From NCBI GenBank assembly GCA_024277605.1, contig JAJRUU010000237.1:1-5668 (forward strand): 5,668 bases of DNA, written 5' to 3'. The notes under the pieces are model-generated. The model was given only the letters and a program-made list of their open reading frames with translations, did not search any database and was not told the origin of the DNA. How positions within the stretch are numbered: position 1 is the stretch's first letter; each line of letters starts with the position of its first letter. Positions 1 through 5,563 of this stretch are shown here, in pieces. This DNA comes from a bacterium (GTDB lineage Bacteria; SZUA-182; SZUA-191; JAJRXT01). Both the position numbers and the translations under genes were made by a program.

Positions 1-32
1 AGGAGGCTTTTCCATAAAACTGAGCGATTCTG

Positions 33-200
33 CTACTGCCATAAGTTGTCGACCTGGTGTTGGCATTCCAACTCTTTTATGATTTTTTCTATGTCGACCA
101 GTATCTGGCGATAAACTTCTGTACCATAGGCTAACAATAGAATTTCATTCAGCGGCTCAATGATACAGTCTTGTATGTCTTTAATATCTAACGTTAACAA
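33..200 (-). CDS. Hypothetical 55-residue small protein, TTG start
   Basis: I do not recognise this protein. The frame stays open upstream to an ATG at 449, but I place the start at the TTG at 200. A strong Shine-Dalgarno (AAAGGGGG, 215 to 208) sits 7 nt before that TTG, and a TATAAT box lies just upstream. The upstream part of the frame is a translation of repeat copy C, whose ATG falls inside a hairpin of that repeat. The product is 55 residues, looks largely helical, has two cysteines (about residues 12 and 46), and is acidic in its C-terminal half. It has no signal peptide or membrane segment. It ends in TAG at 33-35. It reads in the same direction as the regulator gene upstream, but 332 bp separate them, so separate transcription is likely. 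Without homologues its status as a real gene is probable, not certain. Confidence 0.5.
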   Translation of the reverse strand: MLTLDIKDIQDCIIEPLNEILLLAYGTEVYRQILVDIEKIIKELECQHQVDNLWQ

Positions 201-207
201 TTTTGCA

Positions 208-236
208 CCCCCTTTGTGTTTTGGGTTTCTATTATA
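208..236 (-). promoter_or_regulatory. -10 box and ribosome binding site of the small gene
   Basis: Read on the minus strand, a perfect TATAAT occurs at 236 to 231, followed by AAAGGGGG at 215 to 208 and the TTG start at 200. Transcription would begin near 224 and give a leader of about 25 nt. I see no convincing -35 hexamer at 16-18 nt spacing, so the promoter call depends mainly on the -10 box. The ribosome binding site is much stronger evidence and decides the start codon. Confidence 0.45.
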
Positions 237-299
237 CGGCGCTAACAATGTATAGCTGTAGATGGTTAACCGGGAAATTTCGAAATACAGCAGCTTGAA

Positions 300-494
300 T
301 TTTACCCGAATAATTCGGGCATTATTAACAGCAAAACCACATCTTCCTGATAATATTAACTTTGTCAGCTTCCACACAATAATTTTCAGGCAAGCAAAGT
401 TATCCTGGACGTTGGCTTTAGACTCTTTTTGATAATAAGTCCAGGCCATGCCTGGTCTGGCAAATCATATATAAACTTATGAATAGATCGGGTT
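300..494 (-). repeat. Dispersed intergenic repeat, copy C (inverted relative to A and B)
   Basis: Read on the minus strand, this copy starts with AACCCGATCTATTCATAA (494 to 477), identical at 18 of 18 positions to 5382-5399. It continues with TTTGCCAGACC, a hairpin CCAGGC-ATG-GCCTGG (455 to 441), the block AGCCAACGTCC (417 to 407), an AACTTTGCTTGCC-like stretch, GGAAGCTGA, and a terminal hairpin CCCGAA-TTA-TTCGGG (319 to 305) followed by TAAAA. The same blocks occur in the same order in copy A over a similar length (182 bp). It fills most of the gap between the regulator and the small gene. The terminal hairpin has no run of T after it, so it is not a standard terminator on this strand. Function unknown. 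Confidence 0.72.
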
Positions 495-532
495 TAAGGT
501 TTAGTCAGGCTGAAAAGAGCCGAGTGCCTTAA

Positions 533-1231
533 TTAAAATTTACTTAAACACCACACCACTTGTCCCAAAATCTGACGCTTGTTGCTTAAGGATAAGACAA
601 GCGGATCGTATTTATCGAGGTTTTGTGGTAGGGCTATAATATTATTTTTTTGTATATTCAACCGCCGCACAACACACGTTTCATTATCCAAGCCAAGCAC
701 TACATACTTTCCATCTGATTGCCCGGGATTGGTTTTACAAGAGTCTATACCGACGATGGTTTCCGGTTCCATAACAGGAGACATACTGTAATCATCTTTG
801 GCCAATCGCAGGCAACGGAAACGGCTGGTGTCAGTAGTATCTTCCACATAATCGACCGGCATAACCATATATTGCTCAATTTCTTTAACATCTATATGGC
901 CCGCCCCTCTGATAGCCGTTTTATGACTTATTATCGGAACAGTTACCAAAGAACTCTTGCTGATTTTATGTGCCGCATCCGAAGCGCTTACTATATTGAG
1001 TGGCGGGGCTTTCCTTAATTGCGGTTCCCCCTCTGTGGCCACTAATTCCGCCAGCGGTATATCTAATCCACGGCAAATCTTCTCTAACGTGTTATATGTT
1101 GGGTTCTTTAGTTCGGAATTTTCTATTTTGGACAGATATTCCCGTTTGATACCGATTTTATTTTCCAACTCAATCTGAGAGATTCGCTTCATTTTTCTAA
1201 CGCGCCTGATTCTTTCACCTAAATTAACCAT
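533..1231 (-). CDS. XRE-family HTH regulator with S24 (LexA/CI-like) C-terminal domain
   Basis: This is a cytoplasmic DNA-binding regulator of 232 residues. Residues 5-62 form an XRE-type helix-turn-helix, with GERIRRVRKMKRISQIELEN leading into a recognition helix around residues 28-38 (IKREYLSKIE). After a linker of about 70 residues comes an S24-like domain (about 120-232). Its DDYSMSP motif places Ser149 where LexA/CI proteins carry the catalytic serine. The matching catalytic lysine, usually in a V-K-R-L context, is Arg189 here (CVVRRLN), so self-cleavage is doubtful. In many CI-like phage and stress regulators this fold serves for dimerisation or signal sensing instead. The ATG at 1231 has GGGAG 8 nt upstream (1244 to 1240). 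The gene is divergent from fpg, with a 549-bp gap containing repeat B. Its target is unknown; autoregulation is plausible. It could be a prophage remnant, but no other phage gene is visible. Confidence 0.88.
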   Translation of the reverse strand: MVNLGERIRRVRKMKRISQIELENKIGIKREYLSKIENSELKNPTYNTLEKICRGLDIPLAELVATEGEPQLRKAPPLNIVSASDAAHKISKSSLVTVPIISHKTAIRGAGHIDVKEIEQYMVMPVDYVEDTTDTSRFRCLRLAKDDYSMSPVMEPETIVGIDSCKTNPGQSDGKYVVLGLDNETCVVRRLNIQKNNIIALPQNLDKYDPLVLSLSNKRQILGQVVWCLSKF

Positions 1232-1234
1232 TAA

Positions 1235-1250
1235 TTAATCTCCCAATTAA
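1235..1250. promoter_or_regulatory. Possible operator overlapping the regulator's ribosome binding site
   Basis: A short inverted repeat TTAAT-N6-ATTAA (1235-1239 and 1246-1250) surrounds the GGGAG Shine-Dalgarno of the XRE/S24 gene. XRE repressors commonly bind such short palindromes near their own start, so autoregulation is possible. In AT-rich DNA a repeat this short can arise by chance. Confidence 0.2.
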
Positions 1251-1256
1251 GGTTAG

Positions 1257-1370
1257 TACCTGATCTGTTCATAAATTCAGGCTGTATCAGCAAGACATCC
1301 CTTGCGAGATAAGGTTCATTAGCCAACGTCCTGAAAGAAACAGGCTGTGCCTGCCCGAATTTTTCAGGAC
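1257..1370 (+). repeat. Dispersed intergenic repeat, copy B
   Basis: The first 18 bases (1257-1274) match copies A and C at 15 positions, and AGCCAACGTCC (1321-1331) is identical in all three. Between them lie GCTG-TAT-CAGC (1283-1293) and a CCTTG/TAAGG stem around 1300-1314, in the positions of the hairpins in copy A. After the conserved block a perfect 9-bp inverted repeat GTCCTGAAA/TTTCAGGAC (1328-1336, 1362-1370) encloses an inner hairpin CAGGC-TGT-GCCTG (1341-1353). The copy starts 26 bp from the regulator's ATG and reads away from it, towards fpg. Similarity to A and C after 1370 is weak, and the REP-like double hairpin lies there instead. Function unknown. Confidence 0.68.
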
Positions 1371-1382
1371 TGAATGGGCAGA

Positions 1383-1426
1383 GAGGGCTTTAGCCCTCCG
1401 CGCTTTGGTCGGCCTGAAGGCCGACC
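1383..1426. repeat. REP-like double hairpin
   Basis: Two perfect, GC-rich hairpins stand side by side: a 7-bp stem GAGGGCT/AGCCCTC with a TT loop (1383-1398) and a 9-bp stem GGTCGGCCT/AGGCCGACC with a GA loop (1407-1426). They are joined by CGCGCTTT and followed by TACC. This arrangement and wording resemble the repetitive extragenic palindromes mobilised by RAYT (IS200-like Y1) transposases in many bacteria. It stands out from the AT-rich surroundings. No transposase is encoded here. A terminator is less likely because no T-run follows either stem. Confidence 0.6.
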
Positions 1427-1470
1427 TACCCGAGTGAGAAATTAGTATCATTTTGAATGCAACTCGGTAT

Positions 1471-1519
1471 TAATCCAGCCGACTTCCGGGGATAATTCAG
1501 CCGATGTGACAGCTGAATT
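1471..1519. promoter_or_regulatory. Operator-like cluster of three half-sites
   Basis: TAATCCAGCCGA (1471-1482) and TAATTCAGCCGA (1493-1504) are direct repeats matching at 11 of 12 positions, with starts 22 bp apart (about two helical turns). The second also forms a perfect 8-bp inverted repeat AATTCAGC/GCTGAATT (1494-1501, 1512-1519) with a 10-bp spacer. Immediately downstream is another small palindrome, TTTCGT-TT-ACGAAA (1518-1531). The spacing suggests binding of a dimeric or cooperative regulator between the divergent regulator and fpg. No binder can be named. Confidence 0.35.
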
Positions 1520-1531
1520 TCGTTTACGAAA

Positions 1532-1690
1532 ACAAGAAACAAATTCGGGAAAAAATCCAGTTTTTTTTAAAAGGTTCTATTATCTAAGAGAATATTAAAT
1601 AATAATTATTCCCAATATTATTAATAAGATAAGTCTTACATTGCTGTCAGAAAAACCTTTTTATTCAGCAAAATATACCCTTTTTTTATC
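1532..1690. other. AT-rich gene-free tract upstream of fpg
   Basis: This stretch has no credible reading frame. It contains a run of eight T (1561-1568), an AATAATTATT palindrome (1601-1610) and further A/T-only words up to about 1635. AT-rich DNA of this kind may be curved or bound by nucleoid proteins, but that is inference only. Together with the repeat, the double hairpin and the half-sites before it, it accounts for the unusually long 549-bp gap between the regulator and fpg. Confidence 0.35.
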
Positions 1691-1773
1691 TTGCAAAAAT
1701 ACCCTATAAACCTTATTATGTAACCGTTATGAACTCTTTTAAAAGCGCCTGCGATTGTTATCCTAAAGGAAGG
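1691..1773 (+). promoter_or_regulatory. Probable fpg promoter and ribosome binding site
   Basis: TTGCAA (1691-1696) and TATTAT (1714-1719) are separated by 17 nt and match the sigma-70 consensus at 4 of 6 and 5 of 6 positions. Transcription would start near 1726, leaving a leader of about 55 nt. AAAGGAAGG (1765-1773) is a strong Shine-Dalgarno 7 nt before the fpg ATG. Confidence 0.5.
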
Positions 1774-1780
1774 ATCATAC

Positions 1781-2599
1781 ATGCCGGAACTGCCCGAAGT
1801 GGAAACTATTGTAAGAGGGCTGCAAAAAAAATTGCTGGGGCTGCATATAGAAGATTTGCAAGTATTACGGCCTAAAATATTAGAGCAAACCGATATTGGG
1901 CAATTAAAGCGCTACTTGCCCGGGCAAAACATTACCCGGGTTGAGCGGCGCGGTAAATACATCATCATTGGTTTTGAAAGTGGCTGTATACTAACCACTC
2001 ATTTGCGGATGAGCGGTTGTTATGTATTGTTTAATACTCCGCAGGCGTTGACTCCTTATACCAGGCTTTGTTTTAACCTCAGCCAACATAAGCAATTGCA
2101 ATATCAAGACAAACGCGCCCTGGGCCACATCCGGTTATACCGGCCCGGTGAGAGAATAACCGCATTAGAGGACCTGGGAGTAGAGCCACTGGGGGATACG
2201 TTTTCAGCGGAGTATCTAATGTGCCGCCTTAAGCGGCATAAAAGAGCGATTAAGCCCTTACTGCTGGATCAAAAAATTATTGCCGGTATCGGCAACATTT
2301 ACGCCAGTGAAATACTATTTGCCGCCCGCATATCCCCTGTTCGAAGAAGTAATGAATTAAAACAAGCCGAAGTAAAACGGCTGTTTCACTCCACTTTCGA
2401 CATACTATCCCAGGCCATAATCAGCCGTGGCACACATATTTCTGATTATGTAGATTCAGCGGGTAAACCGGGTAATTTTTCAGAATTTCTTAGGGTATAC
2501 AGCCTGGAGGGAGAAGCCTGTCGGCGCTGTGGGGTGAAAATCCTACGTATAGTTCAACAGCAACGCTCGAGTTTCTATTGCCCCGGGTGTCAAAAGTAA
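1781..2599 (+). CDS. fpg: Formamidopyrimidine-DNA glycosylase (8-oxoguanine repair)
   Basis: Fpg (MutM) removes 8-oxoguanine and formamidopyrimidines from duplex DNA and nicks the abasic site, starting base-excision repair. At 272 residues it has the usual family length. The N-terminal PELPEVE supplies catalytic Pro2 and Glu3; Lys59 lies in RRGKY; HLRMSG carries the intercalating Met77; LLDQKIIAGIGNIYASE contains the helix-two-turns-helix with conserved Asn172. The C-terminal zinc finger is C247-x2-C250-x16-C267-x2-C270, with the phosphate-contacting Arg262 kept. Two spots diverge: the usual DxRxFG reads DKRALG, putting Leu114 at the Phe wedge position next to Arg112, and the finger hairpin reads QQRSSFYC instead of GGRGTxYC. 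All catalytic residues remain, so it should be active. It stands alone, convergent with htrA and divergent from the regulator, with its own likely promoter. Confidence 0.97.
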   Translation: MPELPEVETIVRGLQKKLLGLHIEDLQVLRPKILEQTDIGQLKRYLPGQNITRVERRGKYIIIGFESGCILTTHLRMSGCYVLFNTPQALTPYTRLCFNLSQHKQLQYQDKRALGHIRLYRPGERITALEDLGVEPLGDTFSAEYLMCRLKRHKRAIKPLLLDQKIIAGIGNIYASEILFAARISPVRRSNELKQAEVKRLFHSTFDILSQAIISRGTHISDYVDSAGKPGNFSEFLRVYSLEGEACRRCGVKILRIVQQQRSSFYCPGCQK

Positions 2600-2612
2600 G
2601 CATGACACGACA

Positions 2613-2660
2613 CTAGGAGTCTGTCGGACTTTGGATGATTCTACTGCGACAGACTCCTAG
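2613..2660. terminator. Perfect 14-bp inverted repeat between convergent fpg and htrA
   Basis: CTAGGAGTCTGTCG (2613-2626) is repeated perfectly inverted at 2647-2660, with a 20-nt loop. It lies 13 bp after the fpg stop, and the TAG stop of htrA (2659 to 2657) is part of its outer CTAG. Position suggests a bidirectional terminator for the two convergent genes. Neither strand shows a T-run after the stem, so intrinsic termination is not certain. The repeat could also be a degenerate or miniature insertion-sequence scar: CTAG flanks a 10-bp terminal inverted repeat on both sides, as a target duplication would. Confidence 0.55.
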
Positions 2661-4114
2661 GGTTCAAGGGTTACATAGTAACCGTAATCGCCGCGTTGGA
2701 TTAAGAATAAAACACTTTCCTTCTGATACGCCAGAAGTATTGCCTGCTGAAAATCCTTAAGATTATTTATCGGTTGATTATTTATCTGGCGAATAGTATC
2801 ACCGACATCAATACCAATTTTTTGAGCTGCGCTTCCCTGCCCAACCTGGGTTATGATTACCCCTTTGCGGGATCTTAACCTGTACATCACCGCTTTTCCG
2901 ATGGTTATCTCACTTACGGAAATCCCCAGCCACGTATATGCCAGCTCTTGAGCTGAGCTAAGTGGCAGTTTGGTTGCGGTTATAACGACATCATGTTGCC
3001 GACCGTCACTTAAGACTTGCAGGCTAACCTGATCCTGGGCGGTAAAACCGGCTATCCGGGAATGGTAGTCTTCGGTTGATTTTATTTTTTTACCATCCAC
3101 CTTTAAGACTATATCTCCCGATTTAAGCCCAGCCTTATCTCCAGGGCTGTCTTTTACTATTTTACTTATGAGGGCGCCACCTTGATTGCCCAGCCCAAAG
3201 TGCTGAACCAATGCCGGGGTAAGTTCCTGAACAAAAATCCCCAGCCAGGCAGCTTGTACCTTACCGAATTGAATAAGGTTATTAACAATGCGTTTGGCCT
3301 TATTAATCGGTATAGCAAAACCGATACCTTGCGCTTTTTGATAAATTGCGGTATTTATACCAATCAACTCTCCCTCTATATTAAGCAGCGGGCCGCCGCT
3401 GTTACCGGGATTAATAGAGGCGTCGGTTTGAATAAACTCATTATAAACTCGTTGATCATTTATCTTGATAGAACGATCAAGTGCGCTGATTACGCCGGTA
3501 GTTACGGTATGGGAAAGCCCAAATGGATTGCCGATAGCGATGACTGTCTCCCCAATCATTAAGTCATCTGAAGAACCCATAGCCACAATTGGCAGCTCCA
3601 CCGTAGTTTCAATTTTTAGCACTGCTATATCTGACTTGGGATCTGAGCCGATGAGCTTCCCTTCAAATTCCCGGCCATCGGCTAAGATCACCTTTATTTT
3701 AGAAGCCTTGAGAATTACATGCTCATTAGTAAGAATATGCCCCTGCTTGTCAATAATAACCCCTGAGCCGAGGCTCAAAGCTTTATATTGGCGTTCGGGG
3801 TACGTTTCAAAAAAATCCCCAAAGAAATCATCAAAAAAGGGATCTATTTTAAAGTTATAAAAGGGATTCACCCGCTCTCGCACAATCTTTTCGGTACTAA
3901 TATTTACTACCGCAGGTCCCACTTCTTTAACCGCCATTACGACCGGTGATTTACGTTGAGCGCAAGTAACCGGCGCAGCAGCTTCAACATGCTGCACTGG
4001 CACAGCAGCCAGCAGCCACACAAAACAGCACCACGCCATAGTTGAACCTAAACGCTTTATGGTGTTGAATAAAAATAATTGCAGGAGATTTGTTTTATGG
4101 TTTTTGGTAGGCAT
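2657..4114 (-). CDS. HtrA/Deg-family periplasmic serine protease with two PDZ domains
   Basis: This protease-chaperone degrades or holds misfolded proteins in the cell envelope. The 485-residue product starts with a basic stretch (K18? region NTIKRLG) and a hydrophobic core (about 27-40), then a signal-peptidase site near VEA45-AAP. The protease domain spans about 57-280 with the triad His132 (LTNEHV), Asp162 (KSDIAVLKI) and Ser239 (NPGNSGGPL), plus the Phe/Asp-rich LA-like loop at 84-105. PDZ1 covers about 285-380 (AWLGIFV) and PDZ2 about 393-478 (TWLGISV). The length and two PDZ domains fit DegP/DegQ rather than single-PDZ Gram-positive HtrA. The ATG at 4114 has no clear Shine-Dalgarno. The alternative Met26 would lose the positive charges before the hydrophobic core, so I keep the longer form. 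It follows dnaJ by 93 bp on the same strand, and cotranscription is possible. DegP and DegQ cannot be told apart here. Confidence 0.95.
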   Translation of the reverse strand: MPTKNHKTNLLQLFLFNTIKRLGSTMAWCCFVWLLAAVPVQHVEAAAPVTCAQRKSPVVMAVKEVGPAVVNISTEKIVRERVNPFYNFKIDPFFDDFFGDFFETYPERQYKALSLGSGVIIDKQGHILTNEHVILKASKIKVILADGREFEGKLIGSDPKSDIAVLKIETTVELPIVAMGSSDDLMIGETVIAIGNPFGLSHTVTTGVISALDRSIKINDQRVYNEFIQTDASINPGNSGGPLLNIEGELIGINTAIYQKAQGIGFAIPINKAKRIVNNLIQFGKVQAAWLGIFVQELTPALVQHFGLGNQGGALISKIVKDSPGDKAGLKSGDIVLKVDGKKIKSTEDYHSRIAGFTAQDQVSLQVLSDGRQHDVVITATKLPLSSAQELAYTWLGISVSEITIGKAVMYRLRSRKGVIITQVGQGSAAQKIGIDVGDTIRQINNQPINNLKDFQQAILLAYQKESVLFLIQRGDYGYYVTLEP

Positions 4115-4207
4115 TAGCAGCGAAAAACCAATGAATGAGTGTATAAATCAATAATGTTTACAGCTGAAAGTCGGTGTGATTAGGGGTAACCTCTAACCAA
4201 ACCGGCA

Positions 4208-5320
4208 TCAGTTAGCTTTTTTCTGGGCAAATCTTTTTAGAAAACCCTCTTTTTGGGGTGCAATATCATCCCCGGTCAGGCGGGCATACTCCCGTAACAG
4301 TTTTTCCTGTTCAGCGCTCAGTTTTTTGGGAACCTGAATTTCTACTTGTACTAATTGGTGTCCCCGCCCGCGACCATGCAAATGTTGAACGCCTAAACCA
4401 CTAAGCCTGAAAATCTTACCGGTGGGAGTTCCATGTGGGATAGTCAGTTTAGTGGTGCCTTCCAGCGTGGGCACTTCTATCTCGCAGCCCAGCACCGCCT
4501 GAGGAAAACTTATCGGCGCCTGGCACACAACATCATCTCCGTGACGGGTAAACAGCGGATGTTCTTTGACCCTGATAAACACATATAAATCACCGGCAGG
4601 GCCTCCCCCAGTGCCTGGTTCTCCCTCGCTACTCAGGCGCAGTCGGTTGGAATCCTCTATTCCGCCTGGAATCTTAACCTCCAGCTGTCTTTTTTTACTG
4701 ACCAGACCATGGCCCCTGCATCCTCGGCAAGGGTGTTCAATAAATTTACCTTCACCACGACAACGGGAACAGGTGGTGCTAACACTGAAAAACCCCTGAG
4801 AGTGGATTACGCTGCCTTTTCCACCACAGTCCGGGCATGGCTTAATAGCAGTATCTGTTTCAGCGCCGGTGCCGCTACAGTCGGGACAACTCTCGTGCCG
4901 CGGGACCTCTATAGATATTTTTTTGCCGAATGCGGCATCGACAAAGGAGATCTGTAAATCATAGCGCAAATCAGCCCCACGCCGACCTGCTCTTCGCCCC
5001 TGGCCAGCGGTATCAAAACTGAACAAATCGCCAAAGATATCGCCAAAAGCACTGAATACATCCCCCACATCCCCAAAACCATGAAAGCCACGACCCTCTA
5101 AGCCAGCATGCCCGAATTGGTCATAAACCTGGCGCTTCTGCGGATCGTGTAATACTTCATAGGCTTCGGAGGCTTCCTTAAAACGCTCTTCAGCCTGTTT
5201 ATCTCCCTGGTTTCTGTCAGGATGGAATTTTAAGGCCAATTTACGATAAGTTTTTTTAACCTCTTCCTGGCTGGCATTCCGGCCTAATCCCAGGATTTCA
5301 TAGTAATCCTTTTTTATCAT
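4208..5320 (-). CDS. dnaJ: Chaperone protein DnaJ (Hsp40, type I)
   Basis: DnaJ is the cytoplasmic co-chaperone that delivers unfolded clients to DnaK and stimulates its ATPase. The 370-residue protein has every type I module: J domain (4-70) with HPD at 33-35; Gly/Phe linker (71-105, including FSAFGDIFGDLF); zinc-binding domain with four CxxCxGxG repeats at 145-152, 162-169, 184-191 and 198-205; and the two beta-barrel client-binding domains followed by the dimerisation tail. I start at the ATG at 5320 (MIKKDYYEILG), which fits the family N-terminus and has GGGAG (5334 to 5330) 9 nt upstream. An in-frame TTG at 5338 would add six residues and swallow that Shine-Dalgarno. No grpE or dnaK lies within the 348 bp upstream, and no CIRCE operator is visible. 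htrA follows on the same strand. Confidence 0.97.
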   Translation of the reverse strand: MIKKDYYEILGLGRNASQEEVKKTYRKLALKFHPDRNQGDKQAEERFKEASEAYEVLHDPQKRQVYDQFGHAGLEGRGFHGFGDVGDVFSAFGDIFGDLFSFDTAGQGRRAGRRGADLRYDLQISFVDAAFGKKISIEVPRHESCPDCSGTGAETDTAIKPCPDCGGKGSVIHSQGFFSVSTTCSRCRGEGKFIEHPCRGCRGHGLVSKKRQLEVKIPGGIEDSNRLRLSSEGEPGTGGGPAGDLYVFIRVKEHPLFTRHGDDVVCQAPISFPQAVLGCEIEVPTLEGTTKLTIPHGTPTGKIFRLSGLGVQHLHGRGRGHQLVQVEIQVPKKLSAEQEKLLREYARLTGDDIAPQKEGFLKRFAQKKAN

Positions 5321-5360
5321 AAAAAGCAACTCCCGCAAATAAGATCAAAAAACTTTATCT

Positions 5361-5373
5361 ATCAATAATTGAT
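5361..5373. promoter_or_regulatory. Small palindrome upstream of dnaJ
   Basis: ATCAAT-A-ATTGAT is a perfect 6-bp inverted repeat with a one-base centre, 40 bp before the dnaJ ATG and just before repeat copy A. It could be an operator for dnaJ. It is also short and AT-rich, so chance is possible. I saw no consensus heat-shock promoter or CIRCE element here. Confidence 0.2.
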
Positions 5374-5381
5374 GGTTTCGT

Positions 5382-5563
5382 AACCCGATCTATTCATAAA
5401 TTCAGACTGGGTTTGCCAGACCCCTTATGAGATAAGGCTTATGAGCCAACGTCCAATAAAACTTTGTTTGCCCAAGGGGGCAGGGACGGGAAGCTGATAA
5501 ATTTATACTTTTCAACTAAATCTCGATTTGCGTATAACAAGACCCGAATTTTTCGGGGTAAAA
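5382..5563 (+). repeat. Dispersed intergenic repeat, copy A
   Basis: It begins with AACCCGATCTATTCATAA (5382-5399), identical to copy C. In order it then has CTGG-GTTTG-CCAG (5407-5419), a hairpin CCTTAT-GAG-ATAAGG (5423-5437), GGCT-TATG-AGCC (5436-5447), the block AGCCAACGTCC (5444-5454) identical in all three copies, a hairpin TGCCC-AAGG-GGGCA (5469-5482) nested in GTCC/GGAC (5451-5454, 5484-5487), GGAAGCTGA, and a terminal hairpin CCCGAA-TTT-TTCGGG followed by GTAAAAA. The adjoining hairpins share bases, so they may be alternatives. It reads away from dnaJ, starting 61 bp from its ATG. No reading frame is associated with it. Function unknown; a structured RNA or a small non-autonomous mobile element are the main options. 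Confidence 0.72.

Noticed and set aside
1..15. Possible start of another minus-strand gene (ATG at 15, reading MEKPP to the edge)
   Set aside because: Only five codons are visible and no Shine-Dalgarno precedes the ATG. The AGGAGG at 1-6 on the plus strand has no start codon at a useful distance.
201..449. N-terminal extension of the small gene to an ATG at 449 (138-residue frame)
   Set aside because: The extension translates repeat copy C, its ATG falls inside a hairpin of that repeat and lacks a ribosome binding site, whereas the TTG at 200 has a strong one.
1383..1426. CRISPR-like or tRNA-like structure at the double hairpin
   Set aside because: There is no regular repeat-spacer pattern, and the two short stems do not form a cloverleaf or contain tRNA box sequences.
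3182..3860. Plus-strand open frames inside htrA, and similar ones opposite dnaJ and the regulator
   Set aside because: They are antisense shadows of strongly supported genes and show no recognisable domain of their own.
4909..5091. A 60-residue minus-strand frame within dnaJ
   Set aside because: It is an out-of-frame overlap with the Gly/Phe linker and zinc-domain start of dnaJ, without its own start signals.
5321..5381. CIRCE or heat-shock sigma promoter upstream of dnaJ
   Set aside because: No TTAGCACTC/GAGTGCTAA pair and no recognisable heat-shock -35/-10 pair is present; possible sigma-70 boxes there are too weak to report.
5382..5490. Repeat copies as cyclic-di-GMP type I riboswitches, because of GTTTGCC and AACGTCC-like words
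   Set aside because: The order and wording of the conserved blocks do not match the GEMM core, and the copies do not sit consistently in leaders of genes on the same strand.
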